A stretch of 64,000 bases of DNA from Chryseobacterium defluvii (lineage in GTDB: Bacteria; Bacteroidota; Bacteroidia; Flavobacteriales; Weeksellaceae). The stretch is taken from the NCBI RefSeq assembly GCF_003634775.1, contig NZ_RBXB01000003.1:186001-250000 (forward strand), written 5' to 3'. The position numbers and the translations under genes were made by a program. The notes beneath the pieces were generated by a model that worked only from the letters and a program-made list of their open reading frames with translations, did not search any database and was not told the DNA's origin. Shown piece after piece: positions 19,950 through 28,537 of the stretch; within the stretch, counting starts at the first letter, position 1, and each line of letters starts with the position of its first letter.

Positions 19950-19976
19950 AAAATCGTCTTTCCATAAGGCGATTTT
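19950..19976 (+). terminator. Terminator after the Dps-like gene
   Basis: AAAATCGTCTT (19950-19960) pairs with AAGGCGATTTT (19966-19976), one G:U pair, loop of five bases, followed by a T-rich stretch. Confidence 0.75.
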
Positions 19977-20014
19977 TATTTTTAAAATATATAAATTTGT
20001 TAAAAACAAGATGT

Positions 20015-21193
20015 ATGCACGAAGTTCGGTTGAATTCCATTCTCGATAATGATTTCTACAAAATCACCATGCAGAATGCGGTGGTAAAATTATTTCCAAG
20101 TCAGATCGTAAAATACGAATTTATTAATAGAGGGAAACATCATTTTCCGGAAGGATTTGATATCGCATTAAGGGAAGCTGTCATTAAAATGGCAGAACTC
20201 AAGCTCACGAAAGAGGAAAAAAAATTTCTCGAAAGAACCTGCCCCTACCTGGACCTTCCTTATCTGGACTTTCTTGAAGGGTACCATTATGATCCTTCGG
20301 AAGTAAAAATCCAGCAGGAAGGGAATGATCTCAAAGTAACGGTGGAAGGATTATGGTACAGGGCTATCTTATGGGAAGTCCCCTTATTGTCTTTAATCAG
20401 CGAGCTGCATTATGAAATGAATCATATGGAAAGAGATTCCAACGAATCTGTAATGAATAAAACCCTTGAAAAAGCAGAGCAGCTAAATAAATTAGGAGTG
20501 AACTTTGCAGAATTCGGGACCAGAAGAAGACACTCTTATAAAGTACAGAACCTGGTCATGGAAGCTTTAATACAGAAAAAAGACTCCACTTTTATCGGAA
20601 GCTCCAACGTTCATTTTGCCATGAAATATAATGTAAAGCCTATCGGAACCCATGCTCATGAATGGTTTATGTTCCATGGAGCAGAATACGGATTTAAAAT
20701 GGCCAACCAACTTGCATTGGAACATTGGGTAGATGTATACAGAGGGGATTTGGGAGTCGCCCTTTCAGACACGTATACTACTGATGTATTCTTCCAACAA
20801 TTCGATAAGAAATTTGCGAAACTTTTTGACGGGGTTCGTCATGACAGCGGTGATCCATTAGAATTTGCGGATAAGACCATTGCACATTACCAGAAAAACG
20901 GAATCAATCCTTTATTTAAATATATCATTTTTTCCGATGGTTTAAATCTTGAAAAAGTAGAGGAAATTACGAGCTACTGCAGAGGAAAAATCGGGATTTC
21001 TTTCGGAATCGGAACCAATCTCACCAATGACGTAGGTTTGAAACCCATGAATATTGTGATGAAGCTTATCGGCGTACAGGCTCCGAATAAAGACTGGATT
21101 CCCACGGTAAAGCTTTCAGATGAACACGGAAAATATACCGGGGATCCTAAAATGATCGAATTAGCCAAAGAATTTTTAAGAATACAAAACTAA
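20015..21193 (+). CDS. pncB: Nicotinate phosphoribosyltransferase
   Basis: 392 residues from ATG 20015; an in-frame TTG 18 bases upstream would fall at the -7-like TAAATTTG (19992-19999), so ATG is preferred. The enzyme makes nicotinate mononucleotide from nicotinate and PRPP in NAD salvage. Family motifs: DNDFYKITMQNAVVKLFP near the N-terminus, NFAEFGTRRRHSYKVQ, GTHAHEWFMFHGA and FDGVRHDSGDPLEFADK. Length is normal for the bacterial enzyme. The next gene follows after 5 bases. Confidence 0.96.
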   Translation: MHEVRLNSILDNDFYKITMQNAVVKLFPSQIVKYEFINRGKHHFPEGFDIALREAVIKMAELKLTKEEKKFLERTCPYLDLPYLDFLEGYHYDPSEVKIQQEGNDLKVTVEGLWYRAILWEVPLLSLISELHYEMNHMERDSNESVMNKTLEKAEQLNKLGVNFAEFGTRRRHSYKVQNLVMEALIQKKDSTFIGSSNVHFAMKYNVKPIGTHAHEWFMFHGAEYGFKMANQLALEHWVDVYRGDLGVALSDTYTTDVFFQQFDKKFAKLFDGVRHDSGDPLEFADKTIAHYQKNGINPLFKYIIFSDGLNLEKVEEITSYCRGKIGISFGIGTNLTNDVGLKPMNIVMKLIGVQAPNKDWIPTVKLSDEHGKYTGDPKMIELAKEFLRIQN

Positions 21194-21198
21194 ATGAC

Positions 21199-21717
21199 AT
21201 GAAAAATATTTTATTAGTACTAACCTTGTGTTTAATAACTTCCTGCTCTATTCATACTAAAGGGCAAAACGGGCAACCGGGAAAATCCGGGACGTCAGGA
21301 GTTGATACGGGCAAAACAGAAAAACCTAAATTCAACCAGGAACTGGCAACTTCTTTGGGAGCAGATAAGTATGGAATGAAAGCTTATACTATTGTAATGC
21401 TTACTACAGGACCTACAAAAGTGGAAGATAAAACCAAAATGGGTGAGCTGATGAAAGGGCATTTGGCTAATATTGGAAAATTAGCGGACGAAGGCAAAAT
21501 CATTGTTGCAGGACCATTTTTAGAAAAAAATAAAGAAACCTTTCGGGGAATGTTTATTTTCAATACGAAATCTAAAGAAGAAGCTGAACAATGGGTAAAA
21601 ACCGACCCTGCCGTTCAGGCCGGAGTTTTCAATTATGAAATTTTCCCTTGGTACGGATCAGCAGCGTTGCCTTTATACCTTAAGCATCATGCTGAAATAT
21701 CGAAAGAAAATCCATAA
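21199..21717 (+). CDS. YCII-domain lipoprotein
   Basis: 172 residues. The signal peptide carries a lipobox (LITSC, Cys16) and is followed by a Gly-rich linker (GQNGQPGKSGTSG). A YCII-related domain covers about residues 58-150 (KAYTIVMLTTGPTKVEDKTK; HLANIGKLADEGKIIVAGPF; RGMFIFNTKSKEEAEQWV). YCII proteins share a ferredoxin-like fold; some are dehydrochlorinase-like, most are uncharacterised, and export as a lipoprotein is atypical. It is 5 bases after pncB and probably cotranscribed, though a link to NAD salvage is not established. Confidence 0.85.
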   Translation: MKNILLVLTLCLITSCSIHTKGQNGQPGKSGTSGVDTGKTEKPKFNQELATSLGADKYGMKAYTIVMLTTGPTKVEDKTKMGELMKGHLANIGKLADEGKIIVAGPFLEKNKETFRGMFIFNTKSKEEAEQWVKTDPAVQAGVFNYEIFPWYGSAALPLYLKHHAEISKENP

Positions 21718-21770
21718 GAACCCAAACTACAAAAAATATGTGGTTGATCTAGCATTTAAACCAAACCGAG

Positions 21771-22922
21771 ATGTTAAAAAAATTTACTTTACTTTTTATT
21801 TCATTTACTACAATCCTATTTGCACAAAACTATGAAAGATATAAAAAGCTAAAAGACACAACCATAACCTCAAAAAATCTTGGATTTGAAAAAAAGGTTT
21901 CTATAACAGTTCCAATAGAGTGGCAAAATGGAATAAAAAACAATTTCCCATTAATTATCGTATTTGACAAACAAAACAAAAGAAGTCATAATTACATCAT
22001 CAATACTATTGATTATCTGACAAGTACCGAACAAATACCTTCATCCATAATAATCAGTATAGAATCCGAGCAACGTTATCGCTACAATGAAACACAATAC
22101 AAAACCTCCGATTCCAATGGACTTGCGCTTGAGAATGAAAATTTCATTTTTGAGGAACTCATCCCACTTGCCGAAAAAAATTACAAGGCTTCAAAATTTA
22201 GAATATTAGTCGGTCATTCAAGATATGGCTATTTCACAACTTCTATTTTTAGTTCAAGAATAAATGATTTGAATGGTGTTATTTCTATGAGTCCGTTTTT
22301 CTTTCAGAAAAATATTGATCTAACGGATTCTATAAGTAAAATGAATAATCTTTCATATAATTCTAAAAAATATTATCGTTTCGGAATTGGTAACGATTAT
22401 TCCGAGGATTTTATCAAGATGGATTCTATTATAAAAAAGAATATTCCCAATCCTTTTTTAGACATTAAAGGGTATCGCTTTAAAGCAGCTGACCATAATG
22501 CAACACCTGGTTTATTAATAAATGCAGCACTTTATGACATATTTGAAGAGTGGTCTACTATTCAGGCAAAGTATTCCTCAAATAAGCAAAAGGATTTAAG
22601 TATTAAAAAAGATCTTGAGCAAAAAATATTATCTAACTACGGAATCAAACTAAATTTTTCAATTGGCACCTTAAATGGTAAGGGATGGTATTTTTATAAC
22701 GAAAAACAATATGACAAAGCTATTCAAGCTTGGCAAATATTAGTGGATTCTTACCCAAATTTTTCACAAGGTTTTTTATACATTATAAAAGCTCAAATTC
22801 AATTAAAACAGAACTATTTTCAAACAGTCGAAAAATTTAAGACATCTTTGGTGAATTCTGAATTTTATACCGAAAAAGAAAAGCAAGAATTAGAAATAGA
22901 ATTACAAGAAATAACAAAATAA
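21771..22922 (+). CDS. Exported alpha/beta-hydrolase (esterase-D-like) with C-terminal TPR
   Basis: 383 residues. A short signal peptide (MLKKFTLLFISFTTILFAQ) is followed by an esterase-type domain. The nucleophile elbow is LVGHSRYG (about residues 147-154, Ser150), and DHNATPG (about 241-247) may carry the catalytic His. The C-terminal 90 residues contain a TPR-like unit (YNEKQYDKAIQAWQILVDSY). The usual GxSxGG elbow reads GHSRYG here. The gene looks AT-richer than its neighbours by eye. The substrate is unknown. Confidence 0.82.
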   Translation: MLKKFTLLFISFTTILFAQNYERYKKLKDTTITSKNLGFEKKVSITVPIEWQNGIKNNFPLIIVFDKQNKRSHNYIINTIDYLTSTEQIPSSIIISIESEQRYRYNETQYKTSDSNGLALENENFIFEELIPLAEKNYKASKFRILVGHSRYGYFTTSIFSSRINDLNGVISMSPFFFQKNIDLTDSISKMNNLSYNSKKYYRFGIGNDYSEDFIKMDSIIKKNIPNPFLDIKGYRFKAADHNATPGLLINAALYDIFEEWSTIQAKYSSNKQKDLSIKKDLEQKILSNYGIKLNFSIGTLNGKGWYFYNEKQYDKAIQAWQILVDSYPNFSQGFLYIIKAQIQLKQNYFQTVEKFKTSLVNSEFYTEKEKQELEIELQEITK

Positions 22923-22970
22923 ACTTCAACTAACAACGGTTTTCTTATATTTATAAAAACAAAAACTACC

Positions 22971-23726
22971 ATGAAAACCATAGAAGAAGTCCTTAAAAAG
23001 CTTGATGAAATAATCATCTGGAGCAAGGAAAACAAAAGTCCCGTCGGATATTTTGCGTGTACGTATAGAATCATGACCGCTCAGGTTTTGAAAGGTATAC
23101 AACAGAAAAAGTTTGAAGATAATCCCAGGATGACTTTACTTGATATTGCTTTTGCAACAAGATATCTTGAAGCCTGGGAAAGCTACAGTAAAGGTAAAAA
23201 ATGTACCAACTCCTGGTTCCTTGCTTTTGAAGCCGCTAAAAACAAAAACCTCCTGATCTTACAGCACATTTTTCTGGGAATGAATGCCCACATCAATTTA
23301 GACCTGGGAATTTCCGCAGCATCCATTATGCCTTACAGAAAGATCAATCCGCTAAAAAAAGATTTTGAAAACATCAACTCTGTTATTGCCTCCATCAACC
23401 AAAAAGTTCAGGATTCTTTGAATAAAATCTGTTATCCCGTTGACCTGATTGATAAAATATCCAATGGAAAAGACAATGCAGTCCTGGATTTTGCGATTTC
23501 CAGAGCCAGAGAAACTTCGTGGGCAACCGCTGTGATTGCATCTAATACACCCAACTTCATGAGAGAATCCGTTATAGGGATTGTTGATTATGCAGCGGCT
23601 AAAGTTGCCACACAAATTTTAAGCCCTAAAATTCTCACTCCGGCTTTAACCAAAGAGTTCAAAAAATGTGAAAGCAGTGATGTGGTGAAGAATATTGAAA
23701 TTTTAGCATCAACTAAGAACATTTAA
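22971..23726 (+). CDS. DUF5995-like protein, unknown function
   Basis: 251 residues with no signal peptide or membrane span. The segments ACTYRIMTAQVLKGIQ, FATRYLEAWESY and LQHIFLGMNAHINLDLGISA, and the C-terminal ATAVIASNTPN, fit the DUF5995 family as I remember it. All-helical; no activity is known. The conserved His and Asp in MNAHINLDLG might bind metal (inference). It stands alone, with 48 bases before it and 147 after. Confidence 0.75.
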   Translation: MKTIEEVLKKLDEIIIWSKENKSPVGYFACTYRIMTAQVLKGIQQKKFEDNPRMTLLDIAFATRYLEAWESYSKGKKCTNSWFLAFEAAKNKNLLILQHIFLGMNAHINLDLGISAASIMPYRKINPLKKDFENINSVIASINQKVQDSLNKICYPVDLIDKISNGKDNAVLDFAISRARETSWATAVIASNTPNFMRESVIGIVDYAAAKVATQILSPKILTPALTKEFKKCESSDVVKNIEILASTKNI

Positions 23727-23873
23727 ATCGAACCACAAAGTTTTCTTAACCATATTTTTTAAGATTCTGGTCAAAATAAAGCTTAAATTCTTACTAATCT
23801 TGATGTTTTAAAAAATCAAAATGTTACGGTTTCCCATTCAGAAAATCAATTTTTCTTTTTGTAATTTTGAGAC

Positions 23874-25379
23874 ATGGAAATAACATATTTAATTATTGGA
23901 TGTATTGCCGGAGGAATTCTAGGAGCTGTTATTTTGTATTTCATATTGAAATCCTCTATGATTTCGAGAAATCTTTACGATGAACTGAACAATTTGCATA
24001 TCAGAAATCATTCCGATCTGGAAAATTCAAATCTGAAAATCCAGGAATTAAACCAACATATTACTAAGGAGAAAGAATTAAACCAGCAACAGTCAGATTT
24101 ACTGAGCGATCTCAAAAATGAGTTTGCCAAAATTTCCGCTGAACATTCTTCTTTGAACACTCAGTTCCAGGAACAAAAACAGATCAATGCCAGACAAACG
24201 GCTCAAATTGAGTCTCTTTTAACGGAGAAACAAAATATTTTCGCAAAAAACTCTGAACTTTCCGCCATCAACGAAAGCTTACAGAAATCACTGGAAACCC
24301 AGAAAGAAGAAATCACAAAAATCCAGGAAGAAGCAAAATTGCAGTTTGAAAATCTGGCTAATAAAATTCTGGAAGAAAAAACTGAAAAGTTCACGACACT
24401 CAACCAGAATAACCTTAAAACTATTCTGGAGCCTTTCCAGGAAAAGATTGTGGATTTAAAAAACAGAGTAAATGAAGCTTATGAAAAGGAAAATAAAGAG
24501 CGTTTCTCATTAGCTGAAAAAGTAAAGGAACTTGCAGAACTCAATCAACAGATTTCTGAAGATGCCAAAAAACTAACACGAGCTTTAAAAGGCGAAAGCA
24601 AAACCCAAGGAAACTGGGGCGAGATGATCCTTGAGAGTATCCTTGAAAAATCCGGATTAGTGAAAGGAAGAGAATATTTCCTTGAACATGAGCTTCGTGA
24701 TGAGGATAATAAGGCACTATTTTCAGAATTCTCGGGTAAAAAAATGCGGCCGGATGCAGTAGTAAAATATCCGGACGAAAGAAATGTGATTATTGATTCA
24801 AAAGTTTCTTTAACCGCCTTTACAGAATTGGTGGATGAAACCGATCCGGAGGTATATACCATGAGACTTAATCAACACCTGTCTTCAATAAAAAACCATA
24901 TCCTGCAGTTGAGCCAGAAAGCCTATGATGATTTTGGAAAATCACTGGACTTTGTTATGATGTTCATTCCAAGTGAGCCCGCTTATATTGCAGCAATGCA
25001 GGCTGATCAGAATTTATGGAACTATGCTTATGAAAGAAGGATTTTATTATTGAATCCGAGTAACCTGATCACCTCTTTAAAACTTATCGCTGATCTTTGG
25101 AAACGTGAATATCAAAACAGAAACTCTATGGAGATCGCTGAGAGAGGAGCGAAGCTGTATGATAAATTTGTTGGTTTTGTAGATAATCTGGAAAAAGTAG
25201 GCAAAAACCTGGACCAGGCAAAAAATGTATACAATGATGCCTATAAACAGCTATCCACCGGAAATGACAACCTGGTTACCCAAACCCAAAAACTTAAATC
25301 TTTGGGAATAAAAAATAAAAAAGAACTTCCACAAAGTCTGATTGACAATAGCGAAAACATAATAGGAATAGAAGAATAG
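23874..25379 (+). CDS. rmuC: DNA recombination protein RmuC
   Basis: 501 residues. An N-terminal membrane anchor (LIIGCIAGGILGAVILYFIL) is followed by about 180 residues of coiled coil, then the RmuC domain with TRALKGESKTQGNWGEMILE (about residues 238-257), MRPDAVVKYP, VIIDSKVSL and MMFIPSEPAYIAAMQ. The nuclease-like core (PD-(D/E)XK-related) is linked to limiting inversions and recombination at short repeats in E. coli. A TAATTTTG at 23862-23869 is too close to the ATG to be a normal promoter. Confidence 0.95.
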   Translation: MEITYLIIGCIAGGILGAVILYFILKSSMISRNLYDELNNLHIRNHSDLENSNLKIQELNQHITKEKELNQQQSDLLSDLKNEFAKISAEHSSLNTQFQEQKQINARQTAQIESLLTEKQNIFAKNSELSAINESLQKSLETQKEEITKIQEEAKLQFENLANKILEEKTEKFTTLNQNNLKTILEPFQEKIVDLKNRVNEAYEKENKERFSLAEKVKELAELNQQISEDAKKLTRALKGESKTQGNWGEMILESILEKSGLVKGREYFLEHELRDEDNKALFSEFSGKKMRPDAVVKYPDERNVIIDSKVSLTAFTELVDETDPEVYTMRLNQHLSSIKNHILQLSQKAYDDFGKSLDFVMMFIPSEPAYIAAMQADQNLWNYAYERRILLLNPSNLITSLKLIADLWKREYQNRNSMEIAERGAKLYDKFVGFVDNLEKVGKNLDQAKNVYNDAYKQLSTGNDNLVTQTQKLKSLGIKNKKELPQSLIDNSENIIGIEE

Positions 25380-25421
25380 TTTTCCTACACAGACAGGCTT
25401 TATTAATTAAAAATTTCCGGG

Positions 25422-26189
25422 ATGCTAATAGAAAGTTTTCAAAACGATAAAATAAAAAACATTACCAAGCTTCTTACCGACAACAGGTTTCGAAAGAGAT
25501 CAAAAGTTTTTGTTGTGGAAGGGCAGCAAGAAAATGAAAGAGCCCAACATTACGGCTTTGAGCCTGTGGAATTTTTCATTGCTGAAAATATTTTTAAAGG
25601 GAAACTTCCTGATTCGAAAATTCACTATGTAAGTGAAAAAGTCTATGAAAAAATAGCATATCGTGGAACTTCCGAAGGAATTCTTGGGGTTTATCAAACA
25701 AAAGAAACCCAATTAAGCTCATTTAAACCGAAATCCAATTCAACTGTAATTATTGTTGAAGGAGTAGAAAAGCCGGGAAACTTAGGAGCTATCCTGAGAA
25801 GTTGTGAAGCTTTTGGAATTGATGCTCTGATTGTAACGGATGCTAAAGCAGATTTTTATAATCCCAATGTGATCCGTTCCAGTGTAGGATGTCTTTTCGG
25901 AATGGAAGTTTTTCAGGCAGAAAATCAGGAAACCCTGGAGTTTCTGCAAAACAATACTTTTAATATCTATACTACTATTATGGATAAAAGTGCAGAAGAC
26001 CTTTATCAGAGAGACTTTACGCAAAGATCCGCCATTTTATTCGGGACAGAACATTCCGGTTTAAGTGATTTCTGGACGGGAAAAGGAAAAAACACACTCA
26101 TCCCCATGTCCGGAAGTATTGATTCTTTAAACTTAAGTAATGCGGTGGCTATTACCTGTTATGAATCTTTAAGACAGAAAAAGAATTAA
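25422..26189 (+). CDS. SpoU/TrmH-family RNA 2'-O-methyltransferase
   Basis: 255 residues. An N-terminal L30e-like substrate-binding domain (FVVEGQQENERAQHYGFEPV) is followed by the SPOUT trefoil-knot motifs VEGVEKPGNLGAILRSCEA (motif 1), ILFGTEHSGLSD (motif 2) and IPMSGSIDSLNLSNAVAI (motif 3, SAM binding). It methylates a ribose 2'-OH in tRNA or rRNA; the target nucleotide cannot be told from the sequence. It lies 42 bases after rmuC and may be cotranscribed. Confidence 0.92.
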   Translation: MLIESFQNDKIKNITKLLTDNRFRKRSKVFVVEGQQENERAQHYGFEPVEFFIAENIFKGKLPDSKIHYVSEKVYEKIAYRGTSEGILGVYQTKETQLSSFKPKSNSTVIIVEGVEKPGNLGAILRSCEAFGIDALIVTDAKADFYNPNVIRSSVGCLFGMEVFQAENQETLEFLQNNTFNIYTTIMDKSAEDLYQRDFTQRSAILFGTEHSGLSDFWTGKGKNTLIPMSGSIDSLNLSNAVAITCYESLRQKKN

Positions 26190-26221
26190 AGAATTAAAGA
26201 ATAAAATAAGCAATAAAAAAA

Positions 26222-26253
26222 CCGTTTCACTGGGTGAAACGGCTCTTTATTTT
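26222..26253. terminator. Bidirectional terminator
   Basis: CCGTTTCAC (26222-26230) pairs with GTGAAACGG (26234-26242), with an A-run on the left and a T-rich stretch on the right. It serves the convergent methyltransferase and Ala-rich lipoprotein genes. Confidence 0.85.
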
Positions 26254-26270
26254 TAGTAAACGGGTACTAA

Positions 26271-26606
26271 TTATTTTTTAGCAGCGTCTACAGCTTCTTT
26301 AGCGTCTTTAGCAGCATCTTTAGCAGCATCAGCAGCTCCTTTAGCAGCGTCAGCAGCTCCTTTAGCAGCGTCTTTAGCAGCATCAGCTCCAGCAGCAGTA
26401 GTAGCAGCAGCAGCATCTTTAGCAGCATCTACAGTAGCAGAAGCAGCAGAATCAACAACAGCAGCAGCAGAATCAGCTACAACAGCAGCAGAATCAGTAG
26501 TAGCTACAGCAGCAGAGTCAGCAGCGTTAGTTTCAGTAGCTTCAGTTTTTTTACAAGCAACTAGAGAGATTGCAGCGATAGCAGCTACGAATAATGACTT
26601 TTTCAT
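26271..26606 (-). CDS. Ala/Lys/Asp-repeat lipoprotein (LEA-like)
   Basis: 111 residues. Signal peptide with lipobox LVAC (Cys18), then about 90 residues almost entirely of Ala, Asp, Lys, Ser, Thr and Val. The first part repeats DSAAVV units; the second repeats AAKGAADAAKDAAKD with a roughly 7-residue spacing, resembling LEA-type amphipathic helices. The DNA shows the matching near-repeats of gcagcgtctttagcagcatc. A -7 element TACCTTTG (26684-26677) gives a leader of about 64 bases. Function unknown; a periplasmic spacer or stress-protecting peptide is possible. Confidence 0.85.
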   Translation of the reverse strand: MKKSLFVAAIAAISLVACKKTEATETNAADSAAVATTDSAAVVADSAAAVVDSAASATVDAAKDAAAATTAAGADAAKDAAKGAADAAKGAADAAKDAAKDAKEAVDAAKK

Positions 26607-26699
26607 AATAAATTAAATTTAATTTTGTTAATATTGTTTTCTAAAATTTTCTTTTTGTTCTGTTATTTGAACAAGACAAAGGTAGAGCAGATAGAAAAT

Positions 26700-26746
26700 T
26701 TGTTTATGAAAAATAATTGTAATACCTTTGTAAAACAGTTTTACAA
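26700..26746 (+). promoter_or_regulatory. Promoter with palindromic operator for the 26791 operon
   Basis: TTG (26700-26702), 20-base spacer, TACCTTTG (26723-26730). A perfect 19-bp palindrome TTGTAAAACAGTTTTACAA (26728-26746, central A) overlaps the end of the -7 element and the predicted transcription start, the typical position of a repressor operator. Confidence 0.75.
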
Positions 26747-26790
26747 AAAAACACATCTGAAAATCAACTATTTAATCACCACTTAAAAAA

Positions 26791-27969
26791 TTGACAGATT
26801 TAGATCTATTGCATTTTGAGCAGTTAAAAAGAGATGTTCAGGCTCAATATTTAAAAGAACACACTCCTTCCTATGATGATATATCAAAATGGAAGGGTAT
26901 TGATATTATCTATTTTCAGGAAGACCTCCGAAAAAAGGCCAAAGGAAACATCAGCGAAAAATCTTTTTACACCTATTTTAAAACTTCACCGGTTACCAAA
27001 CTGCCGCGAATTGATATGCTTAATTTATTGAGTATTTATGCAGGGTATGGCTCTTGGTATGACTTCAAAAAGCAACATCTTTTTGCCGGTGAATTGTTGC
27101 AGGATGATGAAAATTTGGATGAAGAAAGTATTCAGGAACTGGAAAAAACGGTAACCCTTTCACCAGATCTTCCAAAAACTGAAATTCAACCGCCAAAACT
27201 TGATTTCAAGACCCCTGAAAACACAGATTTACAAAAAACAAATACTGAAAATCAAATCATTAACAAAAACCAACCACCTGTTATACAATCTGAAATAGTC
27301 CCTTTAAAAACCAACAAAAATTTTGTTCAAAAAAATGCATGGGCTATAGTTACTTCTATTTTGATTGTGACTACCGGGATTTTAGGTTTTAAAGATGAAA
27401 TTTTTTCTAAAGAATATACGTATTGTTTTACGGATGCCGATCGTGGCGTTTCCGTCATCAACACTCTTGAGATCAAAATCATTAAAGAAAATGAATCCGA
27501 TCTTTTATATAAAGTAAAGCCCGGGGATTGCTTTCATTATTCTTCCAAGGATAAAAATCTGAAAATGGAGATCAGTGCGCCTTTCTACGAACCTTTAAAA
27601 GTTAATAGAAACCTGGAAAATGCTCCAAAAGAGGAAATGATTGAGCTAAAACCGGATGATTATAAAATGGCAGTCTATTATTTCTCCAGAAAAGATGTAA
27701 AAGGCGGTCCGGAAGAACAGATAGCTCTTATTAAACAGAAACGTAAGCAATTGGAGAACCTTATCAGTAATGAGGCCGTAATCTATCAGGTATATGATAA
27801 CGACACCTATGGTATTGAAACTTTAGACAAGCAAAAGTACATTACCCTGGTAACCACCCCCACAACGTCACTTAAAAACCTTAATGTCATTAAAATGGAA
27901 AAAGACAAAAAGGGAAAAATAATTTCAATTAAATTTAAAATTGCAAGCACCGATGAAAAGAATAAATAA
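26791..27969 (+). CDS. Membrane-anchored protein of unknown function, TTG start
   Basis: 392 residues from TTG 26791. An in-frame stop lies at 26773-26775 and the first in-frame ATG is about 75 codons further, inside a conserved-looking N-terminal domain (LDLLHFEQLKRDVQAQYLKE; GKIDIIYFQEDL-like), so TTG is the likely start. A single membrane span (AWAIVTSILIVTTGILGF, about residues 183-200) separates a cytoplasmic region, which ends in a Pro/Asn/Gln-rich linker, from an extracytoplasmic C-terminal domain. It overlaps the next gene by 17 bases. It could be a one-component signalling protein; I recognise no named family. Confidence 0.75.
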   Translation: MTDLDLLHFEQLKRDVQAQYLKEHTPSYDDISKWKGIDIIYFQEDLRKKAKGNISEKSFYTYFKTSPVTKLPRIDMLNLLSIYAGYGSWYDFKKQHLFAGELLQDDENLDEESIQELEKTVTLSPDLPKTEIQPPKLDFKTPENTDLQKTNTENQIINKNQPPVIQSEIVPLKTNKNFVQKNAWAIVTSILIVTTGILGFKDEIFSKEYTYCFTDADRGVSVINTLEIKIIKENESDLLYKVKPGDCFHYSSKDKNLKMEISAPFYEPLKVNRNLENAPKEEMIELKPDDYKMAVYYFSRKDVKGGPEEQIALIKQKRKQLENLISNEAVIYQVYDNDTYGIETLDKQKYITLVTTPTTSLKNLNVIKMEKDKKGKIISIKFKIASTDEKNK

Positions 27970-28537
27970 CTTTTTGATTGTTACGATCTTGCTGCTCGCT
28001 TTGTTCTCATGCAATAAGAAAAAGACCGAAATAAGCGACCTTGATAAATTAAGAAACAGCAACAATACAAGCACATATCCTGCTGTTCAGATGGATAGCG
28101 CACAGGCTATCAACTTTATTACCAAACAAAAAGTACAGGAACTTTTAGACTTGTCAACACTGTATTTGTCAGGAAACAGGAATACAGAAATTGATACGCT
28201 CATTTATTCCCAAATGCAGAGCTATTTTCATAGGCCGGACAGTCTGACATTTAAAAAGCTCTTCCGGGAACTTGACAGTTTGAAGGTAAAGAATGTAAAA
28301 GTGAACAGCCTTCAGGTTTATAAGGATTATTATAAGAAAGATACCTTAGACTATGCTAAATTCAATGTGGAATATTTTGACGAGAAAAATAAATCCATCG
28401 GAACGTTTGAGAAGAATGCCCAATATGTTTTGCTGTCTACTCCTATTAAATTTAAGAAAGAGTTCAAGTTCTATTTCCTGAACTTCTATTCTGAGGCGTT
28501 AAAAAAGGACAGCACTTCAGTTGGAGTAACCAAATAA
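27953..28537 (+). CDS. Lipoprotein, unknown function
   Basis: 194 residues from ATG 27953 (MKRINNFLIVTILLLALFSC); the in-frame TTG 12 bases earlier is less likely. Lipobox LFSC at Cys20. The mature protein is charged (SLTFKKLFRELDSLKVKNVK; YYKKDTLDYAKFNVEYFD) without a recognised motif. It starts within the 3' end of the upstream membrane-protein gene, so the two are coupled. Its last 52 bases overlap the convergent cyclo-ligase gene on the other strand. Confidence 0.8.
   Translation: MKRINNFLIVTILLLALFSCNKKKTEISDLDKLRNSNNTSTYPAVQMDSAQAINFITKQKVQELLDLSTLYLSGNRNTEIDTLIYSQMQSYFHRPDSLTFKKLFRELDSLKVKNVKVNSLQVYKDYYKKDTLDYAKFNVEYFDEKNKSIGTFEKNAQYVLLSTPIKFKKEFKFYFLNFYSEALKKDSTSVGVTK

Noticed and set aside
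23862..23869. TAATTTTG as rmuC promoter
   Set aside because: It lies five bases before the ATG, so the transcript would start inside the gene, and no TTG lies at the needed distance.
24203..24862. Minus-strand frames inside rmuC
   Set aside because: Shadows of the coiled-coil and RmuC-domain reading frame; low-complexity Ser-rich translations with no family features.
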